Under the pieces are notes generated by a model. The model saw nothing but the letters and a program-made list of their open reading frames with translations. It was not told the origin of the DNA and did no database searches. Below are positions 42,713-50,424 of a stretch of 64,000 nt of DNA, piece after piece. The stretch is from Gracilimonas sp965227785 (GTDB lineage: Bacteria > Bacteroidota > Rhodothermia > Balneolales > Balneolaceae): the NCBI RefSeq assembly GCF_965227785.1, contig NZ_OZ245785.1:1426001-1490000 (forward strand), read 5' to 3'. Both the position numbers and the translations under genes were made by a program. The number at the start of each line of letters is the position of its first letter. The first letter of the stretch is position 1.

Positions 42713-43602
42713 GTGAAAACTAACCTGACTTTCCTCGCAGTATTTATTGTGGCTTTAAGCAGCCATGCTTTTGCGCAGAATACCGATACTTTAGAGCAAG
42801 AACTACCTGATGATGTCGTATATACCCAGCAGGATGTAGCCATTTTCTCGGATATCATCCGGAAGTTTGAGCCCAAAAAAGACCAGCCTATCCATAAGCT
42901 AATCCCGGATATCGGACGATATTTTTTGGGAAATGAGTATGTCGCTTTTGCCCTGGAAGTAACCGATGAAGAAAAGCTGATCGTAAATTTAAGGGATTTG
43001 GACTGCACTACCTATGCGGAGCACTGTTGGCCCTGGCACGGACGTTAAAGTCTGACCAGGCAACTTTCGTGCGATATACTAAGGAGCTCGAGAAAATCCG
43101 CTATCGAGATGGCAAAAAAGGAGATTACCCAACCCGCCTGCACTATTTCAGTGACTGGATTTACAATAACGCAGCCAATAACCTGGTAACTACCCCCGCC
43201 GACAGTTTTGGAGCTCCACTGGATGTGGAAGTTAATTTCATGTCAACCCACCCGGACAGTTACAAGCACCTTCAACGAAACCCTGCTTTCATTTCTGTTG
43301 TTGCTGAGCAGGAGAAGGAAATCTCCGGTAAAGATTATTTCTACATCCCCAAGGAAGAAATTGATGAGAAAATGCATCTGTTACGTGAGGGAGACATCAT
43401 AGGGCTTACAACCAGCATAGAAGGCCTGGATGTAGCTCACGTTGGTGTTCTGGTGGAAGTAGATGGGAAATTGCACCTTATGCACGCCTCACAGTCAAAC
43501 CTGAAAGTTGAAGTTTCTGACGAGCCGCTGAGTTCCTTTCTCAAACCAAATTCAAAGAATACCGGTATTATGATTGCACGTCCGGTGGATAATTTAAATT
43601 GA
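42713..43602 (+). pseudogene. DUF1460 (NlpC/P60-like amidase) gene with a -1 frameshift
   Basis: Two open frames, ending at 43048 and starting around 43024, together encode one DUF1460 protein of about 296 residues. The first part has a signal peptide (VKTNLTFLAVFIVALSSHAFA), taking GTG at 42713 as start, and ends just after the catalytic-Cys motif RDLDCTTYAE. The second part continues with LALARTLK and holds the catalytic His region VAHVGVL. One base appears to be missing near 43020-43024. It may be a real mutation, a sequencing error, or recoding. No slippery heptamer is seen. The intact enzyme would cleave peptidoglycan-derived peptides or act in lipid/amide hydrolysis. Confidence 0.75.
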
Positions 43603-43619
43603 CAAAATTAAGCTGAACA

Positions 43620-44066
43620 ATGCTTACCTGGAAAGATCTTAAAGAATTTGCCAAGAACGGTAACCCCGACCCAAGCCGCAGAGTTGAAAAATCTGAAGAT
43701 GAATGGAAACAGGAGCTGACGGATGAACAATTCGCTATCACCCGATTAAAGGGCACGGAACGCCCCGGCTCCAGCGACATGTGCTACCGATTCGATCCCG
43801 GTTTATATGCCTGCGTATGCTGTGGTACCGAACTTTTTGACGGAACCACCAAATTCGAAAGTGGATCAGGCTGGCCTTCCTTCACCCAACCTGTAGAAGA
43901 GAATGCCGTTAAATATGAAATGGATACTTCCCACGGCATGGTGCGAATAGAAGCCTTGTGTAATGTATGTGATGCCCATTTAGGCCATGTTTTTCCCGAT
44001 GGACCGGAACCCAGCGGATTGCGGTACTGTATGAATGCGGTTAGTCTCGAAAAGGTGGAAGAGTAA
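43620..44066 (+). CDS. msrB: Peptide-methionine (R)-S-oxide reductase
   Basis: MsrB reduces the R epimer of methionine sulfoxide in proteins. The 148-residue protein has ACVCCGTELFDGTTKFESGSGWPSF with the first zinc cysteines. EALCNVCDAHLGHVFPDGP supplies the second zinc pair, and RYCMNAVSL contains the catalytic Cys. No signal peptide is present, so it acts in the cytoplasm. Confidence 0.95.
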   Translation: MLTWKDLKEFAKNGNPDPSRRVEKSEDEWKQELTDEQFAITRLKGTERPGSSDMCYRFDPGLYACVCCGTELFDGTTKFESGSGWPSFTQPVEENAVKYEMDTSHGMVRIEALCNVCDAHLGHVFPDGPEPSGLRYCMNAVSLEKVEE

Positions 44067-44078
44067 ACTTTTCTTTAA

Positions 44079-44537
44079 CTACTCTATCCTTTTCAAATCA
44101 TTCATCCTGTATATAATCTCCTCATCGGCAATCATTTCATGAATGTCGATTATAAATTTTGTGGGATATCCATACTTCGGATGATAATCTACGGTAATTG
44201 AATGAGCTTTGTCTTCATATTGCTTTAGAAGATCAAATGCTCGCTCTACAGTTATCGCATTTCTGGATGCCCACTCATCCTTTTCCTCTGATTGGTTGCC
44301 CTCATAAGTTACTTTTTCAACAGATCCATCAAATATATTTGCCCTGTATGTCATTCCCAGACATTCACAAGATCTTTTCTGAGTGATCTGATAGTCAGAT
44401 AATTGATACGCTTCCCATCGCTCTCTTGGGTTTTCAATAGCGCTGAAATCCTCTTCAATGACGGAAGTTATAATTCCATTTTCATTGTCACATGATGTAA
44501 CAAATAATAACAACACCGAAAAAAAGACTGATCTCAT
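44079..44537 (-). CDS. DUF6174-like lipoprotein
   Basis: A lipobox (LFVTSC, Cys16) heads a 152-residue protein. The motif QITQKRSCECLGMTYRANIFDGSVEKV (Cys-x-Cys followed by an Asp-Gly turn) and the ending YHPKYGYPTKFIID match DUF6174, a small periplasmic family of unknown function. It is convergent with msrB, 12 bases apart. Confidence 0.7.
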   Translation of the reverse strand: MRSVFFSVLLLFVTSCDNENGIITSVIEEDFSAIENPRERWEAYQLSDYQITQKRSCECLGMTYRANIFDGSVEKVTYEGNQSEEKDEWASRNAITVERAFDLLKQYEDKAHSITVDYHPKYGYPTKFIIDIHEMIADEEIIYRMNDLKRIE

Positions 44538-44591
44538 GATTACCTCTCTCAGTTTTTTAAAAACTAATTAGCTAGCGTTAAAAAATAAAAA

Positions 44592-44978
44592 CTACCAGGG
44601 ATTCTCTAAATCTTCCTTAGAATAAGTATGCTCCCGGTAATTGAACATACTTCCTTTAGTATCCTTCAAAAGCAATGGGTCATTTCCAAATAGCCTGAAA
44701 AGCAAAGCAATAGGTGTTACTATCAGGTAGTAAACGAGTGAGAGTAGCACTCTCGAGTTAAACCAGCCCAGCCCTTCCGCCAGTTTATACCATCCCCATA
44801 CTATTCGATTGCCAATGGGCGGAATAAAAGACAACAGCCCAACAGCTAATGCAAGATAGGCGATGTGCTCGCTGTCGAAAATTGCAGCCAACACCAAAAG
44901 CCCCGTTACAATCACCAACTGGGTTTTGGGTGTTGCAGGGTCTTGTTCAATGAATTCCAGAGATCGGGGTTCCAGCAT
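44592..44978 (-). CDS. SxtJ-family membrane protein
   Basis: This 128-residue protein has two to three hydrophobic helices (TQLVIVTGLLVLAAIF, AYLALAVGLLSFIPP, VLLSLVYYLIVTPIALLFRL) and the ending RLFGNDPLLLKDTKGSMFNY, typical of SxtJ. The longer open frame upstream overlaps the DUF5989 gene, and the ATG at 44976-44978, one base after that gene's stop, is preferred. SxtJ accompanies the carbamoyltransferase SxtI in saxitoxin clusters and many polysaccharide loci. Its role is unknown, and it may anchor the enzyme at the membrane. Confidence 0.8.
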   Translation of the reverse strand: MLEPRSLEFIEQDPATPKTQLVIVTGLLVLAAIFDSEHIAYLALAVGLLSFIPPIGNRIVWGWYKLAEGLGWFNSRVLLSLVYYLIVTPIALLFRLFGNDPLLLKDTKGSMFNYREHTYSKEDLENPW

Positions 44979-44979
44979 A

Positions 44980-45129
44980 TTAAAACAGGGTATAAATGAA
45001 TGGAGCGATGGATGAACCGCCCCCAATCACGATTAAAAATCCAAGCAGAAGCAGCACGATTATCACAGGAGCCAGCCAGAATTTCTTCCGCTGCTTCATG
45101 AAATTCCATAAGTCCTTCAGTGTTTCCAT
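44980..45129 (-). CDS. DUF5989 small membrane protein (SxtK-like)
   Basis: A 49-residue gene fits exactly between the carbamoyltransferase stop (45133) and the SxtJ start. Its sequence METLKDLWNFMKQRKKFWLA, followed by a single membrane helix and a Gly-Gly-Gly-Ser-Ser-Ile-Ala-Pro-Phe-Ile end, is the DUF5989 pattern. The basic MKQRKK stretch precedes the helix, so the N-terminus faces the cytoplasm. Its function is unknown. It is the third member of the carbamoyltransferase trio. Confidence 0.88.
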   Translation of the reverse strand: METLKDLWNFMKQRKKFWLAPVIIVLLLLGFLIVIGGGSSIAPFIYTLF

Positions 45130-45132
45130 AGA

Positions 45133-46977
45133 TCAGTCTTTTTCAAATGTAATTTCCTTCTCCCATTCCGGTTGTTCGGCTTTATCAAAAACATAATCGC
45201 CGATCACAAGATAATCCATTTCTGTATTCATAAAACAACGATATGCATCTTCCGGTGTACAAACAATGGGCTCACCCCGCACATTAAAACTGGTGTTAAC
45301 CAACATTCCCGTCCCCGTCAGCTCCTTAAATGCATTCAAAAGCTCCCAGTATCTCGGGTTGGTTTCCTTGTGTACCGTTTGTATGCGTGCAGAAAAATCA
45401 ATGTGGGTAATAGCAGGAAAATCAGATCGCTCAAAGACCAGTTTTTCCCTAAGTGGAAGTTTATGGTACTTCTCAGGAAGCTCTTTTCGGTGTGCTTCTT
45501 TCACTTCCTGAACCAAAAGCATGTAAGGTGACTCTGATTTTAACTCAAAATATTCCCCGGCATCTTCGGCCAGCACTGAAGGCGCAAATGGCCTAAACGA
45601 CTCCCGGTACTTAATCTTCAGATTCAACTTTTTCTGCATTTTTGGATTTCGGGGATCTCCTAAAATGGATCGGCCACCTAATGCCCGGGGGCCAAATTCC
45701 ATCCGTCCCTGAAACCACCCGATCACATTTCCTTCATTCAGCCATTCCGCTACTTTGGGATAGAGCTCAGGTTCTTCCATTTTTTTGTAAACAGGCTTGA
45801 ATTTTTTGGTCTGTTGCAGTATTTCAAATTCATGGAAATCCGGTCCCAGATAGCTGCCCTGCATAGCATCAGGTTTCTGGGGCTCCCTGCGATTTCCAAA
45901 ATAAATATGATGAGCTGCCAATGCAGCTCCCACCGATCCACCTGCATCTCCGGCCGCCGGCTGAATGAATATCTCGTCAAAAACTCCCTCATTCTGAATA
46001 ACGCCGTTGGCCACACAATTAAGCGCTACTCCTCCGGCAAGGCACAGGTTTTTAGAGCCCGTCAAACGCTGAGCTTCCTTTGCCATTTTCAGTACCACTT
46101 CTTCGGTAACCTTTTGGATAGCAAGAGCCAGATTTGCTTCATGATGCTGCAGTTCTGTTTCTTCCTCTCTTTTTGGAAAACCAAATAACTCTTCCCATTT
46201 CTTCTCTTTGACCATTTTGAGTCCGGTAGCGTAATCAAAATAATCCTGATTCAGATAGATCGAACCATCTCCATTCAGCTCGATCAAATCCGTCTTAATC
46301 TTAGAGATATACTCCTCCACCATTTTGGAATTCGGATTCCCGTAAGGCGCCAACCCCATAAGTTTATACTCCCCGGAATTTACCCTGAACCCCAGGTAAT
46401 AAGTAAAGGCCGAATAGAGCAGTCCCAGAGAATGTGGAAAAGTTAACTCCCGATGTATGGTAATTTCCGAACCATTTCCGGAGCAAATGGAAGCCGTGGC
46501 CCACTCTCCCACCCCATCAATGGTAAGTATGGCCGATTCTTCAAAGTGGGATGGATAAAAAGCACTGGCTGCATGACTCAGATGATGCTCCGGGAATAAC
46601 AGCTTTAGCTTTTTTCGATCATAGTCTCCGATCTTAGCCAGCTCCTCATGCATCACCCGTTTCATAAACATCTTTTCCTTTAACCAAACAGGCATAGCGG
46701 TTATAAAAGACTTCACCCCGCGCGGAGCAAAAGAAAGATAGGTTTCGAGCAGGCGTTCAAACTTTAGTAACGGCTTGTCATAAAAAGCTAAGGCATCAAT
46801 TTCACTGAGCTGCATATCCGTAAAATCCAGGCAAAACCGGATGGCATATGAAGGAAATCCCTCATCGTGTTTTTTACGGGTGAACCGCTCTTCCTGGGCC
46901 GCGGCTATAATTTTTCCGTCCTGAACTATACAAGCCGCCGAATCATGATAAAAAGCTGAAATTCCTAAAATAGTCAT
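45133..46977 (-). CDS. O-carbamoyltransferase, NodU/CmcH/SxtI family
   Basis: This 614-residue enzyme transfers the carbamoyl group from carbamoyl phosphate, via carbamoyl-adenylate, to a hydroxyl group. The Kae1-like domain begins LGISAFYHDSAACIVQDG. It has HHLSHAASAFYPS (metal His residues), GVGEWATAS, NSGEYKLMGLAPYGNP and CLAGGVALNCVANG. The C-terminal YrdC-like domain has GRMEFGPRALGGRSILGDPR and FNVRGEPIVCTPEDAYRCF. The substrate may be a glycan or a small molecule. With DUF5989 and SxtJ it forms a leftward operon. Confidence 0.92.
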   Translation of the reverse strand: MTILGISAFYHDSAACIVQDGKIIAAAQEERFTRKKHDEGFPSYAIRFCLDFTDMQLSEIDALAFYDKPLLKFERLLETYLSFAPRGVKSFITAMPVWLKEKMFMKRVMHEELAKIGDYDRKKLKLLFPEHHLSHAASAFYPSHFEESAILTIDGVGEWATASICSGNGSEITIHRELTFPHSLGLLYSAFTYYLGFRVNSGEYKLMGLAPYGNPNSKMVEEYISKIKTDLIELNGDGSIYLNQDYFDYATGLKMVKEKKWEELFGFPKREEETELQHHEANLALAIQKVTEEVVLKMAKEAQRLTGSKNLCLAGGVALNCVANGVIQNEGVFDEIFIQPAAGDAGGSVGAALAAHHIYFGNRREPQKPDAMQGSYLGPDFHEFEILQQTKKFKPVYKKMEEPELYPKVAEWLNEGNVIGWFQGRMEFGPRALGGRSILGDPRNPKMQKKLNLKIKYRESFRPFAPSVLAEDAGEYFELKSESPYMLLVQEVKEAHRKELPEKYHKLPLREKLVFERSDFPAITHIDFSARIQTVHKETNPRYWELLNAFKELTGTGMLVNTSFNVRGEPIVCTPEDAYRCFMNTEMDYLVIGDYVFDKAEQPEWEKEITFEKD

Positions 46978-47027
46978 ATCAAAAATTGAGTGGCTGTGAA
47001 GATAACAAAACTTCCCTTTCCTTGAAT

Positions 47028-47177
47028 GATGAAGTGAGGAGTGAAAGGGTGATTGGGTGATATTGATTCATATGTCAATTCTGATATACTGAGCTGTTCA
47101 GTTATAGTTATTTCGGAGTTATCCTTAAGATGACATCAACTCTCACTTTATCACTCATCACTCTATCACCCTATCCT
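47028..47177. repeat. Imperfect inverted repeat pair, GTGAT type
   Basis: The left arm (47028-47063) is made of GATGAAGTGAGGAGTGAAAG-like units. The right arm (47136-47177), read in reverse, is made of AGGGTGATAGAGTGATGAGT-like units. They face each other across about 72 bases in the gap between the divergent carbamoyltransferase and yicC genes. The same unit family forms the pair at 50281-50424. Confidence 0.5.
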
Positions 47178-47253
47178 CCCACATACTGAGTAAAGTTTTT
47201 AAAGGGGCTATACTTTCGTATTTTCTCGCTCAATTTTCATCATCAAGACTATC

Positions 47254-48135
47254 ATGATTATATCAATGACCGGCTTTGGTCGCGGAGAAGCCTCTGAAAA
47301 TGGCATCACGGCCACGGTTGAAATCAAATCACTAAACAGTCGCTATCTGGATCTTAGTATTCGCCTTCCTCAGCGTTTGCAAGACAAAGAACTGCAGGTT
47401 AAGGAGCTGGTTCAGAAAACGATTAATCGTGGTAAACTGAACATTACGGTTTACCTGTCGGAATCAGAAACAGGTGAACCTTCTATCAGAGTGGATGAAA
47501 AGAAAGTGAAAGGTTACTCCAGGATTCTGGATAATCTAAGAGAAGCAGCCGGCATTTCAGATCCCATTTCCATCAAAGACATAACCCAGTTTGGTGATGT
47601 TTTTATTAATGAAGAAGAAGACGAAGAAGTACTTGAGAAAAAATGGGAAGTAGTTGAAAAGGCACTTTCAGAAGCCGTGGAATCTCTTCTTAAAATGAGA
47701 ACTCAGGAAGGCAGTCAGCTTAAAAACGATCTGGTGGATCGGATCGAATTCATCGATGAAAATCTCGAAATCATTACTAAAGAAACATCAGGACGTGCAC
47801 AAGAGGCTCGTGATAAGCTGTTGGAACGAATCAACAACCTGATTGAAGAAGATAAAATTGACCCGGAACGCCTTGAATTGGAAGTGGCTGTTCTTGTAGA
47901 CAAGATGGATGTAACGGAGGAAATTGTACGCCTGCGTTCACACCTAAAATTCTTTATTGAAGCTGTTGAACAACCTGAACCGGCCGGGCGAAGACTCAAT
48001 TTCCTGACCCAGGAAATTAACCGAGAGCTAAACACTATCGGTTCGAAGGCCAACAACTCTGATATTGCCCAATATGTGGTGAAATGCAAAGAAGCGCTGG
48101 AGCAAATCCGGGAACAAGTTCAAAACGTCGAATAA
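47254..48135 (+). CDS. yicC: YicC-family endoribonuclease-like protein
   Basis: The 293-residue protein has the YicC N-terminal pattern MTGFGRGEASENG...VEIKSLNSRYLDLSIRLP and the DUF1732 C-terminus ending in FLTQEINRELNTIGSKANN followed by a Val-Lys-Cys-Lys region. YicC proteins are reported to act as RNases affecting small-RNA stability. Many bacteria keep yicC next to gmk, as here. It leads the yicC-gmk-rpoZ-coaBC block, which probably has a promoter in 47190-47230 (TATACTTT at about 47210). Confidence 0.92.
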   Translation: MIISMTGFGRGEASENGITATVEIKSLNSRYLDLSIRLPQRLQDKELQVKELVQKTINRGKLNITVYLSESETGEPSIRVDEKKVKGYSRILDNLREAAGISDPISIKDITQFGDVFINEEEDEEVLEKKWEVVEKALSEAVESLLKMRTQEGSQLKNDLVDRIEFIDENLEIITKETSGRAQEARDKLLERINNLIEEDKIDPERLELEVAVLVDKMDVTEEIVRLRSHLKFFIEAVEQPEPAGRRLNFLTQEINRELNTIGSKANNSDIAQYVVKCKEALEQIREQVQNVE

Positions 48136-48144
48136 AGTAGATTT

Positions 48145-48195
48145 AAGACGCAAGATGTAAGATTTAAAGAAAATTTATCTTACATCTTGTGTTTT
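48145..48195. repeat. Inverted repeat (CAAGATGTAAGAT) between yicC and gmk
   Basis: Arms 48145-48163 and 48177-48195 match at 17 of 19 positions around a 13-base A/T-rich loop. The hairpin ends 20 bases before the gmk ATG and so could act as a leader structure or attenuator in the operon. A single arm-like copy (AAGATGTAAGATTAGAG) lies at about 10565. Confidence 0.65.
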
Positions 48196-48215
48196 ATGTC
48201 TCAGTACTACTATAT

Positions 48216-48788
48216 ATGAAAAAAGGTAAAGTCATCATATTGGTTGCACCCAGCGGAGGCGGAAAAACGACCCTCGCGCGCCGGCTTTTTAAAGAGTTTG
48301 AAGATCTTAAGTTCTCAGTATCAGCAACCACACGCCCTGCTCGGGAAGGTGAAATAGATGGAAAACACTATTATTTCCTCTCTGAGGCTGATTTTGACCA
48401 GAAAAAAGCTGACGGCGAGTTTCTGGAATGGGAGGAATTCTATAGGGGAAAGAAATACGGCACACTGCGTTCAGAAGTTGATAAAAAACTAAATTCAGGC
48501 TATTTTGTTCTGCTTGACATCGAAGTAAAAGGTGCGGTTAATATCAAAAAGATTTACGGAGACGAAAGTCTCAGTTTATTTATTAAACCGCCTTCTATAG
48601 ATGTTTTGAAGCAGCGCTTGCTTGCCCGCGGAACCGAAGATGATGAAACACTGGCTTTGCGGCTCGAACGCGCCAAAGAAGAACTTACATATGCTGATCA
48701 ATTCGATCAGGTTATTATAAATGACAATTTGGATACGGCTTATGCAGAGGTTAAGAAAGCCGTTGTCGAATTCATGAATCAAAACTGA
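48216..48788 (+). CDS. gmk: Guanylate kinase
   Basis: Gmk phosphorylates GMP to GDP. The P-loop APSGGGKTTLARRL is at residues 10-23. SVSATTRPAREGEIDGKHYYF then supplies GMP-binding residues, and the lid LLARGTEDDETLALRLERA follows. A longer frame opens at a GTG at 48189, but that segment is part of the inverted repeat. The ATG at 48216 gives the canonical start MKKGKVIILVAPSGGGK and 190 residues. Confidence 0.95.
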   Translation: MKKGKVIILVAPSGGGKTTLARRLFKEFEDLKFSVSATTRPAREGEIDGKHYYFLSEADFDQKKADGEFLEWEEFYRGKKYGTLRSEVDKKLNSGYFVLLDIEVKGAVNIKKIYGDESLSLFIKPPSIDVLKQRLLARGTEDDETLALRLERAKEELTYADQFDQVIINDNLDTAYAEVKKAVVEFMNQN

Positions 48789-48796
48789 TACCATCC

Positions 48797-49090
48797 ATGG
48801 CAGTCCAAACATTAGACATTGAAAAACTGAAATTCAAAACAGGTAACAAATATGAGTTACTTGTGATCCTTTCCAAGAGAGCACGCCAGATTGCAGCTCA
48901 GGAGAAATTAGAACTGGACGAAAAACTTCAGTACTTCGAAGGATTTGAAGAAGAAGACGAGTTTTCTTTTAACGAAGAGCAGGAGAACATCTCCAAAGCT
49001 TTCGAAAAACTTCCACATGCTACTCAGCGTGCTATTGTGGAAATGCAGGAAGACCAAATTTATTACCGACATCCTGAAAAAGAGGATTAA
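48797..49090 (+). CDS. rpoZ: DNA-directed RNA polymerase omega subunit, Bacteroidota type
   Basis: A 97-residue protein carries a shortened omega pattern, GNKYELLVILSKRARQIAAQEK, followed by a very acidic region (FEGFEEEDEFSFNEEQE) and a C-terminal helix. Its place between gmk and coaBC is the standard rpoZ position. The divergence from proteobacterial omega is typical for this phylum. It starts 8 bases after gmk. Confidence 0.88.
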   Translation: MAVQTLDIEKLKFKTGNKYELLVILSKRARQIAAQEKLELDEKLQYFEGFEEEDEFSFNEEQENISKAFEKLPHATQRAIVEMQEDQIYYRHPEKED

Positions 49091-49092
49091 TC

Positions 49093-50289
49093 ATGCTCTC
49101 CGGTAAACGCATCATTCTTGGTGTTACCGGAGGAATTGCAGCCTATAAAGCTGCTTTTTTACTCAGAGAATTTCAAAAAGCGGGAGCCGAAGTCCGCGTC
49201 ACCATGACGCCTTCAGCCACCCGCTTTGTTGGTTTAGAAACCTTTGCCTCCCTTTCCGGCCATGAAGTAGCCGTAGACATTTTTCCTGATGAAGGAGATT
49301 CCAGCGACTGGACCCGCCACATAAACTGGGGCGAATGGGCCGATCTTTTCGTAATTGCTCCCTGTACGGCTAACACGCTCGCCAAAATCGCTACCGGACT
49401 TTCTGACAACATGCTTACCAGCACCGTACTGGCTGCTCGTTGCCCAATACTGATTTGCCCGACCATGGACGGGGAGATGTATGAATCGCCCGGAGTTTCT
49501 GATAACCTGAAAAAGGTGCAGGAGAATGGATATCATGTTTTAGAACCGGAATCAGGTTACCTGGCCAGTGGATTACATGGAAAAGGACGGTTACCGGAAA
49601 TAGAATCCATCCTCGAAAAAACTTCTGATATCATTGGATCCATTGAAGGTCCATTAGAAGGAAAAAAAGTGGTTGTTACAGCCGGTCCGACCCGGGAGCA
49701 TATCGATCCTGTTCGATTTATTTCCAACCCAAGTTCGGGTAAGATGGGATCGGCAATGGCACAAGCAGCACAAAGCCTTGGGGCGGACGTCACCCTGATT
49801 CATGGCCCGCTTTCCATCCCCACTCCCGAGGGTATTCATTTTGTAAAAATTACCAGTTCGGCTGATTTATTTGAAGCCGTTAAAGAATATGCTGAAGCGG
49901 ATGTAATCATTATGGCAGCTGCGGTCTCGGACTTCACCCCTGAACAAGTCCATCAACATAAAGTAAAAAAGGAAAGCGCCGGCAATGAGATTAAACTGAA
50001 GAGAACACAGGATATTTTAGCCTGGCTGGGTGAGCATAAACAAGATGGGCAGGTTTTGATCGGTTTTGCCATGGAAACCGAAAACCTGATCGAAAACGCA
50101 ACTTCCAAGCTCAATAAGAAGAATGCCGATTTTATTATTGCCAATTCTTTAAATGACAAAGATGCCGGTTTTGAAGCGGACACCAATGCCGTTCATCTGT
50201 TGAGTAAAAACTCCGAACAAAAATTTCAGGGAAGCAAAAAAGACATTTCCATCGAAATTCTGAATACCATTTTTAGAAGAGATGAGTGA
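49093..50289 (+). CDS. coaBC: Bifunctional phosphopantothenoylcysteine decarboxylase/phosphopantothenate-cysteine ligase
   Basis: CoaBC makes 4'-phosphopantetheine from phosphopantothenate and cysteine. The FMN-dependent CoaC half begins GKRIILGVTGGIAAYKAAFLLRE and includes APCTANTLAKIATGLSDNML and CPTMDGEMYE. The CoaB half starts about residue 190 with KKVVVTAGPTREHIDPVRFI and SNPSSGKMG. Length 398 is standard. The TGA stop lies inside the left arm of a GTGAT-type inverted repeat pair. Confidence 0.95.
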   Translation: MLSGKRIILGVTGGIAAYKAAFLLREFQKAGAEVRVTMTPSATRFVGLETFASLSGHEVAVDIFPDEGDSSDWTRHINWGEWADLFVIAPCTANTLAKIATGLSDNMLTSTVLAARCPILICPTMDGEMYESPGVSDNLKKVQENGYHVLEPESGYLASGLHGKGRLPEIESILEKTSDIIGSIEGPLEGKKVVVTAGPTREHIDPVRFISNPSSGKMGSAMAQAAQSLGADVTLIHGPLSIPTPEGIHFVKITSSADLFEAVKEYAEADVIIMAAAVSDFTPEQVHQHKVKKESAGNEIKLKRTQDILAWLGEHKQDGQVLIGFAMETENLIENATSKLNKKNADFIIANSLNDKDAGFEADTNAVHLLSKNSEQKFQGSKKDISIEILNTIFRRDE

Positions 50290-50424
50290 TGAAGTGATAG
50301 GTGACGAGTAAAAAGTGAAATTATTTGAGGAGAACCTCCTGACATTCTTATCTGTTCAGATTAAGGACCTATACTCAGCTTATTATTTTTAACCAATTCA
50401 CCCTATCACTTTATCACCTTTCAC
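50281..50424. repeat. Inverted repeat pair, GTGAT type, bridging coaBC and an acetyltransferase-like gene
   Basis: The left arm (50281-50320) contains GAGTGATGAAGTGATAGGTG. The right arm (about 50396-50424), read in reverse, contains GTGATAAAGTGATAGGGTGA. The arms are about 75 bases apart, with a small AGGAG/CTCCT hairpin between them. The coaBC stop (50287-50289) is in the left arm and the stop of the convergent gene (50421-50423) is in the right arm. Confidence 0.65.

Noticed and set aside
42990..43060. Programmed -1 ribosomal frameshift in the DUF1460 gene
   Set aside because: No X-XXY-YYZ slippery heptamer or downstream stem is visible at the junction. A deletion or sequencing error is simpler.
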